A DNA stretch of 64,000 nucleotides from Pyrodictiaceae archaeon (GTDB lineage: Archaea; Thermoproteota; Thermoprotei_A; Sulfolobales; Pyrodictiaceae). The number at the start of each line of letters is the position of its first letter. The first letter of the stretch is position 1. The notes below the pieces were generated by a model. That model was not told the origin of the DNA, searched no databases, and saw nothing but the letters and a program-made list of their open reading frames with translations. Shown piece by piece: positions 42,312-51,045 of this stretch. The stretch spans positions 246,222 to 310,221 of the forward strand of contig JALVSY010000030.1 of the NCBI GenBank assembly GCA_027036135.1. Direction: 5' to 3'. The position numbers were made by a program, and so were the translations under genes.

Positions 42312-43039
42312 GGAGGCAGCTTCGCTCCCTATTCGGTCTTCTATACTTCTACTCCATGGCGTACATCCTGCGCTCTCCGCTATCAGTGCCGTTACTCGTT
42401 TTCCGTATGAGTGTTTTCGTGATACTATTAACCCTCGTTGGTGGCCACGAGTACGCTGTCTATGCGCTCTCAGGCGCCCTCGTTGCCCTGGCCTTCGGAG
42501 CTGGTCTCTCACAATTCTCGGTTGATATTAACGCGCTTAGAGTCTCGGGTTATAGGTACATACTGCTTACTGCACCGTTAGGGCCGGCTACCTTCGCTAT
42601 TGGGACGGCTCTCGGTATGAGTCTCTTATCATTTGTAGGATTAACGGTGTTCTTCCTACCATGGTACTATATTTGTCACCCGGGGCTCCAGGGGGTTCTT
42701 GAGCTTGGATTGGTTCTTGCACTAACGTGGCTTATAGGGCTCTCAATAGGCTTCCTACTATCAATCCTTATTAGGACACCGCATGTGCTCTTCAACGTCA
42801 CGGACACTGTTTACGCGCTACTAGTTTACCTAATGCCCGTATACTACCCGATAGAGCTACTTCCTCAATCACTAAGACCGCTAACACTAATATCGCCAGC
42901 CACGCACGCTGGCATCCTTGTTAGAGAAATAGCAGTAGAAGGCCACATAGTATCCCCATTAAACATGTACGTCATCATAGTCGTTGCTGCAGCGTTACTG
43001 GCACTAATATCGAGGATATCTAAGTGGAGAGAAGCCTAA
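42308..43039 (+). CDS. ABC-2 type transporter permease
   Basis: A 243-residue membrane protein with six hydrophobic segments (for example FRMSVFVILLTLVG, LGLVLALTWLIGLSIGFLLSI, MYVIIVVAAALLALI) and the conserved LMPVYYPIELLPQSLRPL loop before the last two helices, typical of ABC-2 permeases. It starts with GTG overlapping the ATPase stop and forms the transporter with it. Confidence 0.88.
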   Translation: MRRQLRSLFGLLYFYSMAYILRSPLSVPLLVFRMSVFVILLTLVGGHEYAVYALSGALVALAFGAGLSQFSVDINALRVSGYRYILLTAPLGPATFAIGTALGMSLLSFVGLTVFFLPWYYICHPGLQGVLELGLVLALTWLIGLSIGFLLSILIRTPHVLFNVTDTVYALLVYLMPVYYPIELLPQSLRPLTLISPATHAGILVREIAVEGHIVSPLNMYVIIVVAAALLALISRISKWREA

Positions 43040-43423
43040 TAAGCACATCACAAAAGCAGTAAATGCGTCGATTTCTCTTAGTTTTAAGCCTATTTAGAAA
43101 TACACCATAGGTGTATAATGTAATTAGTGTTCTTGCAGGAATTAGTAGCTAGTGTATGGCGCGGCATCTTCAAGGGAACATTGAAGTGCCTTGGCCTCGG
43201 AGAGTAAAACATATTGGAATCATAATAATTGGAAAAGAATTCTGTAAAGATTTCTTAAAGATTGGCTCCTGTCTAGGAGAAGGCTGGAGATAAGGATTAA
43301 GTAAAGAGACCTTGTTCGTGGGCGTGATGTTTCAAATAATACACGATTTAGATGCAAGGAATATGGCTACTAAGAGAGCCGGATAGGAGCTCTGCGATAT
43401 TGTTTTTAATCCTACTTTAGCGC
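43040..43423. other. Intergenic stretch
   Basis: About 380 bases without a gene. A short palindrome TACACC-ATA-GGTGTA sits at 43101-43115 and could be a regulator-binding site or chance; nothing else is seen. Confidence 0.35.
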
Positions 43424-44188
43424 CTATATCGGTGTTCTTGTTATTTGCTTTATTTTCTCTAGGATTTTTTGAATTGCTTTTCCTGCTGGTGCTTCTATGT
43501 GTATGTCTGCTATGCTTGTTATTGGTGTTTTCTCTATGTTTATCTCTATTATCTTGGCTCCGTTCTCCTTGGCTATTGTTGGTATTAGTGCGGCTGGATA
43601 GACTACGCCGCTTGTCCCTATTACTAGGAGTACTCTTGCCTCCCGTGCTAGTTGTAGGGCTTGTCTCCATTCCTGCTCTGGTAGAGGTTCGCCGAACCAT
43701 ACTACGTCTGGGCGTAGTAGTGCTCCGCAGCGTGGGCATCTTGGTGGTATTTCGCGTGGTGGTTCCCTGAAGACCACTCGGTGGCCGCACTTTGTGCATC
43801 GTGCTCGCCATATGTTGCCGTGTAGCTCTACTAGGCATTGTTGCCCGGCTTCGCGGTGGAGGCCGTCAACGTTCTGTGTTATGACGCATCTTAGGAGGCC
43901 TAGTTTCTCTAGCTCTGCTAGTGCTAGGTGCGCGGGGTTTGGCCTAGCCCGGGCTATGATCTCCATTCTCCAGCGGTACCACTCCCATACTAGGCGTGGG
44001 TTCCTCTCGAAGGCCTCGGGTGTTGCTAGCTCTTCTGGGCGGAAGCGCTTCCAGAGCCCGTCTCTGCCCCGGAATGTGGGGACACCGCTCTCCGCCGAGA
44101 CGCCGGCCCCGGTGAAGGCTACTGTCTCGCCGCGTGCCTTGAGTATGAGCCTGGCGGCCCTCTCCGCTAGCTCGTCTAGAGTCTCCAA
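43424..44188 (-). CDS. cobB: Sir2-family NAD-dependent protein deacylase
   Basis: A 254-residue sirtuin. The NAD-binding [15 protein letters not shown] (about 26-40), catalytic QNVDGLH with its His (about 104-110), a zinc site CTKCGHR ... [10 protein letters not shown] and the [12 protein letters not shown] strand are all present. In archaea it deacetylates proteins such as the chromatin protein Alba. No neighbour appears to be co-transcribed. Confidence 0.95.
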   Translation of the reverse strand: METLDELAERAARLILKARGETVAFTGAGVSAESGVPTFRGRDGLWKRFRPEELATPEAFERNPRLVWEWYRWRMEIIARARPNPAHLALAELEKLGLLRCVITQNVDGLHREAGQQCLVELHGNIWRARCTKCGHRVVFREPPREIPPRCPRCGALLRPDVVWFGEPLPEQEWRQALQLAREARVLLVIGTSGVVYPAALIPTIAKENGAKIIEINIEKTPITSIADIHIEAPAGKAIQKILEKIKQITRTPI

Positions 44189-44349
44189 CGCCCCTGGCCC
44201 CCAGGGGTAATCAAGATGTGTTTCACCGGGTATTAGGGGCTGGGCCTCCGCGGCGCCATTACCGCGTAAAAGCCCTCCCGGATGCCAGGGAAAGCATAGT
44301 GGTTTCTCCCGGGGAGGCGTGGTTTCCTAAGGGTGGAGGGGCTGGCTCG

Positions 44350-45006
44350 GTGATTATTCTTGGCCACAGGGCTAATACGCCGCGATGGATTCGCCGCTTC
44401 CTAGCCGAGGGAGCCGATGGCGTTGAGATGGATGTTTATTGTAGAGGTGGTGAGCTCTATGCGAGCCACTTGAGCCTCGTGGGGCGGGCGAGGCTGCTCC
44501 GGGAGAGAATAGCCTCGCTGCTCACCGGGCTACACCTTCTCGGCCCGTACCGGGCCAGGAACCTCCTAGCCCTCGTCCCCCAGGGCTCGCCGGTGATGCT
44601 TGACCTCAAGAGCAGGGTTAGCGAGGAGTGCCTCGCCGAGCTATCAGTGCTCGGCGAGAGCTACAAGGTCTATGTCTCTATACGAGACTATGACCTAGCA
44701 CCACGGCTCGCCGAGAAAGGGCTAAGCGTGCTACTCAGCATGGATCACCGCCCACTAGGGGTACTAGACGAGCTACGCGCAGCCAGTGCAGCCGGGGTAT
44801 CGATTAACAAGAGGTACCTCGACGAGGACCTAGCCAGGCTACTCCGCGGCCACGGCTACATAGTCGCGGCCTGGACAATTAATACAGCCGAGGAGGCGAT
44901 TAAAGTAAGCAGCATGGGGGCCGACATAATAGTCACTGATTACCCAGGGATTGCTAGGAGGGCGCTAAGAAGCCGAGCCAGCACCCCCAAGGAGGGGGAA
45001 TGGTAG
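44350..45006 (+). CDS. Glycerophosphodiester phosphodiesterase family protein
   Basis: A 218-residue GDPD TIM barrel. The start VIILGHRANTP carries the catalytic His-Arg, and GADGVEMDVYCR the metal-binding Glu and Asp. Later MLDLKSR and GYIVAAWTINT match the family. I chose GTG 44350, since GGTGGAGGGG lies upstream and the family begins with this strand; a frame opens further upstream at 44218. It would hydrolyse glycerophosphodiesters from lipids. tRNA-Gln begins 2 bases before its end on the other strand. Confidence 0.85.
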   Translation: MIILGHRANTPRWIRRFLAEGADGVEMDVYCRGGELYASHLSLVGRARLLRERIASLLTGLHLLGPYRARNLLALVPQGSPVMLDLKSRVSEECLAELSVLGESYKVYVSIRDYDLAPRLAEKGLSVLLSMDHRPLGVLDELRAASAAGVSINKRYLDEDLARLLRGHGYIVAAWTINTAEEAIKVSSMGADIIVTDYPGIARRALRSRASTPKEGEW

Positions 45007-45109
45007 CCGGGCGGGGATTCGAACCCCGGTCACGGGGGTTCTCCCCACGGCCCCTGGGGGCCGCTAATGGGCCAGAGCCCCGCATCCTTGGCCGCTAGAC
45101 GACCCGGCT
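45004..45109 (-). tRNA. tRNA-Gln (CTG) with intron
   Basis: On the minus strand the acceptor stem AGCCGGG/CCCGGCT, D arm GTCT/GGAT, T arm CGGGG-TTCGAAT-CCCCG and encoded CCA (45001-45003) are clear. The anticodon loop begins CTCTGG; a 33-base intron (about 45039-45071) at the canonical 37/38 position interrupts it before CCCCG. It overlaps the end of the GDPD gene by 3 bases on the opposite strand. Confidence 0.88.
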
Positions 45110-45285
45110 ACCCAGGGGCTTCCCCAGGTAACTCATTACTACGTCTACCAGAGCCGGGGTTTTTTAGGCTTAGCTATGAAGGCGCGCTACTACACTAGTA
45201 TTATCGCTGATTAGCACCAGGCTCTTCGCTCCAGAGCCCCTTGTTCATGGAAGCACTGAAGTAGCTACTACCACCTATCTCTCAT

Positions 45286-45552
45286 TTGGGTCTTGTCTCC
45301 TTGCGCAGACTAGTAGCGTGGCAACAAGTCCTCGGAGACACAGATCCCGTAGTGGGCCTGCTAGCTCGCCACGGGTTCGGCGAGCTAGCTGCCAGCGTGC
45401 TCGCTAAGAGACTGCGACAACTCGCAGCACTATCTCTCAGCGATGATGAGGCAGAGGCCTACCTTGAGATACTATTACCTGGGGTTGATAAGAAGACATT
45501 GATGAAGGCATACGAGCTGGTGAAGAGAACCAGGGCCGCGCCGAGACACTAG
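45286..45552 (+). CDS. Small hypothetical helical protein
   Basis: An 88-residue, all-helical, Leu/Ala-rich protein (TTG start) with the end VDKKTLMKAYELVKRTR. I do not recognise it. It stands alone between tRNA-Gln and tRNA-Met, without overlapping features. Its GC-rich codon use is like that of the neighbouring conserved genes, supporting a real gene. Confidence 0.45.
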   Translation: MGLVSLRRLVAWQQVLGDTDPVVGLLARHGFGELAASVLAKRLRQLAALSLSDDEAEAYLEILLPGVDKKTLMKAYELVKRTRAAPRH

Positions 45553-45650
45553 GCTCTTCCTAGCCCTGGACGAAAGAATGATAACCCCCAATGCTTAGCT
45601 AGGAGCAAGAATAACTCGGGGGCACACCCAAAGCCCCCCCCTTACGCGAT

Positions 45651-45766
45651 GCCGCCGTAGCTCAGCCCGGTTAGAGCGCCGGACTCATACGGGCGCCCCG
45701 GTCCACCGGAGTCGCCGGGGGCCCTGGGGGATCCGGTCGTCCCGGGTTCGAATCCCGGCGGCGGCA
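45651..45766 (+). tRNA. Elongator tRNA-Met (CAT) with intron
   Basis: Acceptor stem GCCGCCG/CGGCGGC, D arm with GCTC/GAGC, T arm CCGGG-TTCGAAT-CCCGG and encoded CCA (45767-45769). The anticodon loop CTCATA (45684-45689) is interrupted at 37/38 by a 41-base GC-rich intron (45690-45730) before ATCCGG. The CCGGA anticodon stem fits elongator methionine tRNA rather than the isoleucine tRNA with CAT; the latter is the alternative. Confidence 0.85.
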
Positions 45767-45820
45767 CCACAAGGTAGGCCGGGAACCCCCTGGGCCCCTA
45801 CAATTCCTCTACCCGTTATC

Positions 45821-46741
45821 CTAGCATCCTTTGTAGGGGCTACGTATCCTCTGCTCCGCGATGTACTTAGCGAGGATAACCGCGTCCCTGGTCTCGGCTA
45901 CGTCGTGTGCGCGTATTATGTGGGCCCCGTTATAGACAGCTATTGCGGCAGCGGCTATGCTGCCCCATAGCCTATCTTCTGGGCGTTCTCGCCCAGTTAT
46001 GGCGCCTATGAAGGATTTCCGTGACGCCCCGACCAGTATGGGTTTGTTGAAGCTTCGTAGCACGTGTAGGTTCGCTAGTATAACTGAGTCCCACTGGTAC
46101 CAGGGCGGGTTCCTTGGCCTGAAGAACCCTATTGCTGGGTCAATTGCTATCTTCTCGTCGTCTATGCCGCTTCTCTTGGCGATCTCGATGCTCTCCCACA
46201 GGGCCTTCATGACCACTGCCAATGGGTTAGCGTTCTCGGGGACAAAGTCCTCGTGGGCAGCTATTATCACGGGTACACCGTACTCAGCTACAACGCGGGC
46301 CATCCCCTGGTCGGCCTTGAGGCCAGTAACGTCGTTGACGATGTCGGCGCCAGCTCTTAGTGCCTCCTCAGCGACCCGGGCAGAGAACGTATCGACCGAG
46401 ACAGGGGCCTTAACCGAGGTATTCTCCTTGATAATCCTGATCGCCGTCACGACCCTCCTAATCTCCTCCTCCAAGGGTATATCAGTCTCCTTGTAAGGAG
46501 CAGTAGAGCGGCCACCAACATCTATGAAGCTAGCCCCCAGCCGCTCAGCAGCCTCTGCACGCTCAGCTATCTCCTCGGCCCCCCGGGCCACGGAGCCCTG
46601 GTAAAACGACTCGGGGCTAACATTAATAACAGCCATAACCCTCGGGGGCTGGTCATCGCCTACAAGCACGCCTGCGATATTGGCCCTAATAGGCCTAAAA
46701 TAACTCCCAGTAACTGGCATCCCGGCCAAGACTTTTCCCAT
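45821..46741 (-). CDS. folP: Dihydropteroate synthase-like protein
   Basis: A 306-residue TIM barrel of the DHPS family: VMAVINVSPESFYQGS (about 35-50), IDVGGRSTAPY (about 72-82), VSVDTF, IVNDVTG and GASRKSFIGAITGR (about 238-251) match pterin-binding enzymes. It would join p-aminobenzoate-type substrates to the pterin; in crenarchaea the exact cofactor product is unsettled. The 30-residue N-terminal extension is typical of archaeal members. It starts with ATG. Confidence 0.88.
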   Translation of the reverse strand: MGKVLAGMPVTGSYFRPIRANIAGVLVGDDQPPRVMAVINVSPESFYQGSVARGAEEIAERAEAAERLGASFIDVGGRSTAPYKETDIPLEEEIRRVVTAIRIIKENTSVKAPVSVDTFSARVAEEALRAGADIVNDVTGLKADQGMARVVAEYGVPVIIAAHEDFVPENANPLAVVMKALWESIEIAKRSGIDDEKIAIDPAIGFFRPRNPPWYQWDSVILANLHVLRSFNKPILVGASRKSFIGAITGRERPEDRLWGSIAAAAIAVYNGAHIIRAHDVAETRDAVILAKYIAEQRIRSPYKGC

Positions 46742-46821
46742 GTACTATAAGAGCTATGCCTAGTCCTCAGAGACTATAAAGGAAGTGCATTGGTACCGTG
46801 TTAGAGTATAGTGTGGCTTGC

Positions 46822-47292
46822 CTAAGCAGTAGCAGCTGACAGGGCCCGTGGCCTCTCCACGGAGCAGAAGACGCCGTCGCGTACAAGGTTCTCAACAAAT
46901 AAGCGGTACTCCTTGCGCCCAAGAAGATCAGCCATAAGCCCTGCACGCATCCATGCTGAGACACTCACACGGACCTTGCCCGGGCCCAGGCGCTCAACAA
47001 GAATCCTCATATAGAACTCGTACTTGGAGTCTGGCGTGCTCTCATAGATTATCTCTACACGGTTCCTCTCCGGCTTCCTCCTAACACGTAGCTTCACCGG
47101 ATAATACTTAGTCATGCCGAGCTTACGCCACCGGAAAACAACCTCGTAGACCTCTCCCTTCTCATCAAGCTTCCTAACGCGGTAAGTATACGGGCTAGCA
47201 GCGAAGAAGCTCACTGGGGAACATAGACAAGGGAAACATGCGGCAAAGTCGATATCCATCTTAGTGCTAAATTCATGCCTAAGAACCACCAC
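46822..47292 (-). CDS. Hypothetical protein, SRPBCC-like
   Basis: A 156-residue protein starting with GTG. The layout DFAACFPCLCSPVSFF - strands (YEVVFRWRKLGM, NRVEIIYES, KVRVSVSAWMRAG) - C-terminal helix (DLLGRKEYRLFVENLVRDG) resembles the helix-grip SRPBCC fold of small crenarchaeal ligand-binding proteins. No catalytic residues are known for such proteins. The fold call is from pattern only. Confidence 0.5.
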   Translation of the reverse strand: MVVLRHEFSTKMDIDFAACFPCLCSPVSFFAASPYTYRVRKLDEKGEVYEVVFRWRKLGMTKYYPVKLRVRRKPERNRVEIIYESTPDSKYEFYMRILVERLGPGKVRVSVSAWMRAGLMADLLGRKEYRLFVENLVRDGVFCSVERPRALSAATA

Positions 47293-48370
47293 TGCTACAC
47301 CCGTGCTGAAGGAAGTACTTTTGTATCATATTTAGAGCTAATTTGGGCACGAGCACCAAAAACTATAATAACAACTGAAAATAGAAATAAATAATATAGG
47401 ATATTGTTAATTATATGTCTAGGGCAATAGTCTTGCATATTTATCTATGTTTATACTCAGGCAACTATATATTAAGAATTATATGCTATATCAAATAAAG
47501 TAGACATTCTTCTATAACTAGTAGCGACTCCTTATATATTTTCTATAAATAAGAATTTATCAATATATATGTACTAATAAATTCTAAGTAAAACACTACT
47601 GCTGATGTTTTTAATGAGTTCTCAGCGTAAAGAAAATGTACTCCTAAACCACGGCAATATGGAATAAGAAGCCCCGAGCCCGCAAAGTAGAGCAAAGAAT
47701 CTATGGCGGATTTATAACGGTCAAGGCATCCTCAATAATTGCTAGAGGATCTAATTTGTCTAATAGCTATTTAGGTATTGATTTCCTCTAGAAAAGAAGG
47801 CTCAGACAGGGCAAATACTTCTATTAGACCTCATTAGGCTCCAGAAAAGATATGGGATGACATATATCCGCGGCTCAACGAACCCACAGCTATACTGTAA
47901 CTTATATTACGAATCTTTTAGGATAAATGGTATTCTGTTTAAACTAAAGCCTAATTCAGTCTATAAACTCGACGTAAGATTTACCCCTCAAGATAATGGT
48001 GAAAACAAAGTCTATTTATACTTTGTTAGCTGAAGTATAGCATCGCTCTACAACATATTCATACCAAAAGACGAAGATAATCCTGGCTAGTCGGTAGGGT
48101 ATTCTCGAGGCTTATACAGCCGATGAAAAAGGAGCTACTCGAACTAGGTGGCAATACCGCTTTCAAGATAGAGGTAATCAACTGGCTAATAAAGTCATAG
48201 ATTTGGAAGACATGGTCTCATGCTTACGAATATGAGGGATAAATCATGAACACTACTATAATGTATCATATAATATATGGAAAAAGATGTAGATAAAACT
48301 ACTTAGGCAAGGAAAGGTATGCATAGAATATCAAGTAGGGAGTAAGCATTATACTTATGGTGAAAAAGGT
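47293..48370. other. Long AT-rich stretch with decayed coding fragments
   Basis: About 1.08 kb without an intact gene of normal size. Between about 47780 and 48200 short open pieces read like protein (see the 58-residue frame at 47857-48033, and a piece ending KKELLELGGNTAFKIEVINW near 48200) but are cut by stops. It is best seen as eroded genes. The first 450 bases show nothing. Confidence 0.5.
47857..48033 (+). pseudogene. 58-residue open frame, probable gene remnant
   Basis: ATG 47857 opens a 58-residue frame with a beta-rich sequence (LYYESFRINGILFKLKPNSV, YKLDVRFTP, KVYLYFVS). The frame extends upstream to about 47785 without a start codon, so the piece is the C-terminal part of a former extracellular-type domain. 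It lies upstream of a membrane-anchored protein gene and may be a former neighbour. Confidence 0.35.
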
Positions 48371-49087
48371 TTGGTAAATCATACTACTGGTAAATCCTTT
48401 TATTCTGTGCTTGTCGTAGCTGTGGTAATAGTGGTTATTACTTCGATTCTAATAGTGTTCTATAACAAGTACGCCCACAGTAGCATCTCTTACTCGTCTC
48501 AACAAGCTAATACTAGCATAGCTACGAACAGTAGTATCTCCTCGCCTAGTACAAGTAACGAGTACCTAAGAATTTCCGGTGTGAATAGACACGAGTATGC
48601 CCTGGCTCTTAAGAATCTCAAATATATCCTAAATGAGGCCAGAAAGATGTATACTGAACTCGTTGAGAAAAATGAACCCTACATGATGAGCTTAGACAAC
48701 TTCTCCGAGATATTTATTGAAAAAGCCTCAATTATAAACGAGACCACTATTCGCATAGGCAACGAATCATACCGTTATGTCGTCTTTATGGTGTATAATA
48801 ACAAGAATAAATTCAGTTTCAGCCCCTCAAGGCTCGTGGTCAACGATATCGAAGTCCGGCTCTTGCCGAGAAACAAGTCAGTGACCTACACGGGTGGATT
48901 ACCCTATCACTACTTAATCAAGTATGAGGACAAGGTGTGCAGTGTGAAGTTCATTGAGATCGGTTTTGTCATAGCTACTAATAACTTGTTAGGCTCAACG
49001 ATTAAGCCGTGCAATGGCATTTATGTGGTGAGGCTATCAGTGAACAAAGGCGAAAATGAGGTATGGCTTGTCTTAATAAAACGGTAG
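48371..49087 (+). CDS. Membrane-anchored extracellular protein, unknown function
   Basis: A 238-residue protein with one N-terminal membrane helix (FYSVLVVAVVIVVITSILIV, residues 10-29), a Ser/Thr/Asn-rich linker (residues 35-63) and an outer domain of about 175 residues with strands such as YRYVVFMVYNNKNKFSF and several N-glycosylation sites. The outer domain contains two cysteines that could pair (KVCSVKF and KPCNG). The start is TTG. I do not recognise the family. Confidence 0.6.
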   Translation: MVNHTTGKSFYSVLVVAVVIVVITSILIVFYNKYAHSSISYSSQQANTSIATNSSISSPSTSNEYLRISGVNRHEYALALKNLKYILNEARKMYTELVEKNEPYMMSLDNFSEIFIEKASIINETTIRIGNESYRYVVFMVYNNKNKFSFSPSRLVVNDIEVRLLPRNKSVTYTGGLPYHYLIKYEDKVCSVKFIEIGFVIATNNLLGSTIKPCNGIYVVRLSVNKGENEVWLVLIKR

Positions 49088-49206
49088 GATATCTTCAGAT
49101 ACTAATTATCTAGCTAATAGCTTGGTGTCTTTGCTCAACGCGACGCTCCGGAGCCAGGGGTAACTTGAGTATCATATATAGGTAAAACTACTTAGAATTA
49201 CTTTTA

Positions 49207-49572
49207 TTATATATTCTTTTCTGATTTAATCTCTTCTAGGACTTCGCGTAGTACAACTGCGTTATTATGTTCTCTATCTTTAGCTGCGTAAAGAAGAGTT
49301 ATTACTCCATAGTGTTTCTCAAGCTCTATGAGCTTTCTGAGTAGTTCCTCTTTGTTCTTGAGTTCCTCTCTATACCTTTTCTTGAACTCTTCCCAGCGCT
49401 CCGGTTTATGCGAGAACCATTTCCTTAGCTCATTACTGGGAGCTATGTCTCTTAGCCAGAGATCTATCCTTGCCTTACTCTTAGGCAAGCCTCGCGGCCA
49501 TAGTCTATCAACTAAAATCCTATATCCATCGTCCTCGGAAGGAGGATCATATACCCTCTTCAGCTTTATCAA
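49207..49572 (-). CDS. DUF488 family protein
   Basis: A 121-residue DUF488 protein: [28 protein letters not shown] with the conserved Arg-Leu-Trp-Pro-Arg-Gly, [20 protein letters not shown] and the TLLYAAKD strand are all typical. The role is unknown; the family is often linked to nucleic-acid stress or defence neighbourhoods. TTG 49572 is chosen because the family begins IxLKRVYDP; the frame stays open to 49770. Confidence 0.85.
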   Translation of the reverse strand: MIKLKRVYDPPSEDDGYRILVDRLWPRGLPKSKARIDLWLRDIAPSNELRKWFSHKPERWEEFKKRYREELKNKEELLRKLIELEKHYGVITLLYAAKDREHNNAVVLREVLEEIKSEKNI

Positions 49573-49910
49573 TACATTACACCTATAACACCATTTCCCG
49601 CTAATACTTAGAAAATATTCCTCCCCACGAAGCAGTGTTAAACTCCACAAAGTGTTCGTTTCAAGCATACAGCACAAGGCAATGGATATTTTCCTCATCA
49701 ATACAGTACCTAAGGAATTTGACAGTAATGGTTGCCCCGCTCTGCTAGTGAATAAGAAAAGAAGATACAAAGGTAGCGACGATTATAAGAAGATATCATC
49801 CTTTCTCTACACTAGAAATTTTTCTCCTAGTTTAAGCCTCATTGGTTCTTCCCCGGATTGCTTAGGTGCTCTTTTGCAGGTTTCTCTCTATCTTGTTTAT
49901 GCTGTAATAA

Positions 49911-50165
49911 TTACTTATTTAACGTATTATTTTTCTGTTTTAGCTTATCCTTGGTTAGTATTGTTTTTATTAGTGCTTGTTTTATCTCTGGGTTCTTCCA
50001 CATTTCTTTGTCGGCTTCCCATGCCTTGATTAACCACTCGTCTCTCTGCTCAAACCACTTGGAGCCTAGCTTTTTCACCATTTCCGCTTCCCATTGGGCA
50101 TGGTGAATAACGTCTCTAAGGTTTCTTCTTCGCTCCTTCTCGGCTTCCTCAACGAGAGTGCTCAT
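49911..50165 (-). CDS. Small hypothetical protein coupled to a nucleotidyltransferase
   Basis: An 84-residue charged helical protein with HHAQWEAEMVKKLGSKWFEQ. It overlaps the stop of the upstream nucleotidyltransferase gene by 4 bases, so the two are translated together. It may be the partner in a toxin-antitoxin-like pair, but no known antitoxin family is recognised. Confidence 0.6.
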   Translation of the reverse strand: MSTLVEEAEKERRRNLRDVIHHAQWEAEMVKKLGSKWFEQRDEWLIKAWEADKEMWKNPEIKQALIKTILTKDKLKQKNNTLNK

Positions 50166-50854
50166 AGCTTATCTATCTCCTTTAATGCCTTGCAGTTTAC
50201 TCTTAAACGTTTACACCATTCCTCTATCTCCTTGTGGTCTATATGATTTTTGAACAATGTGTAAAGGAATACTGCGTCTCCTATGTCTTTTTCGGAGCCC
50301 ATGTAAAGCTTATAGGCTATCTGTAGTTCTAGGGGTGATATCCTAATTACAAATTCATTGTTTATTACGGTCTTTATACTATGAGCTAATGCGTATCTAT
50401 GAATGCTCGTTCTAGCTATCTTTACCTCAATATTTGGAAGAATAGTGTCTCTATATATGAACCTAATACTATATCCTTTTGTAAGGTACTCTCGGTATAC
50501 CCCTCTTACGGATTCCTCATCGGTTATATCGCCCTGCATCATCGTAAAGCCCTCTTCTTGGAGCCTTTTACATAGTTCTACGAAGCGGCTCTCATCTATT
50601 TCCTTGATTATGAAGTCTATATCATCGCTTCTCCTAGCCCTACCAAAGAGTATTGCTGTATAGCCAGCAACTATTACATATCTAATCTCATTCTTCTCAA
50701 GAACCTTAGCGAAATTGAAAGCTATTACGTCCTCCGGCAAAAGCTTCTTCTTGGTAAGATATATCACACGTCTACTTCTATCAATTACTAAGGTCCTATC
50801 CCGGGTAACACTCTTTTCATCATTTCTATTTCCATAAGAATTACTTATTGTCAC
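50162..50854 (-). CDS. Nucleotidyltransferase-fold protein (AbiEii/DUF6036-like)
   Basis: A 230-residue protein with the polymerase-beta nucleotidyltransferase signature: VIVAGYTAILFGRARRSDDIDFIIKE at about residues 60-85, where the Gly of the first helix and the Asp-x-Asp (DDID) metal site are evident, and later PNIEVKIART. AbiEii/MenT-like enzymes add nucleotides to tRNA and act as toxins with a small partner; the 84-residue gene overlapping its stop fits such a pair. An N-terminal 45-residue extension precedes the fold. Confidence 0.75.
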   Translation of the reverse strand: MTISNSYGNRNDEKSVTRDRTLVIDRSRRVIYLTKKKLLPEDVIAFNFAKVLEKNEIRYVIVAGYTAILFGRARRSDDIDFIIKEIDESRFVELCKRLQEEGFTMMQGDITDEESVRGVYREYLTKGYSIRFIYRDTILPNIEVKIARTSIHRYALAHSIKTVINNEFVIRISPLELQIAYKLYMGSEKDIGDAVFLYTLFKNHIDHKEIEEWCKRLRVNCKALKEIDKL

Positions 50855-50970
50855 TGTTCTATACCTTCTAGCCCCTCTCTACTCATTGCTAACAAATGGT
50901 TTTGACGCGATGGCTTATTGGGGCTCCTAGACGGTAACATCTACCGATGTTCGGGTGTAAAAGAGAATGG

Positions 50971-51045
50971 CGGGCCCGCGGGGATTTGAACCCCGGACCT
51001 CCGGCTTAGAAGGCCGGCGCCCTATCCTGGCTAGGCTACGGGCCC
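50971..51045 (-). tRNA. tRNA-Arg (TCT)
   Basis: A 75-base intronless tRNA on the minus strand: acceptor GGGCCCG/CGGGCCC, D arm, anticodon arm GCCGG-CCTTCTAA-type loop with anticodon TCT, T arm CGGGG-TTCAAAT-CCCCG, discriminator G and encoded CCA (50968-50970). Its 5' end overlaps the last codons of the DUF434 gene by 10 bases. Confidence 0.93.

Noticed and set aside
43101..43115. Palindrome TACACC-ATA-GGTGTA as an operator
   Set aside because: Single short palindrome more than 60 bases past the permease stop and 300 bases from the next gene; could be chance.
43332..43838. 168-codon minus-strand frame
   Set aside because: Thr/Arg/Ser-rich shadow of the sirtuin gene; the sirtuin frame carries all catalytic motifs.
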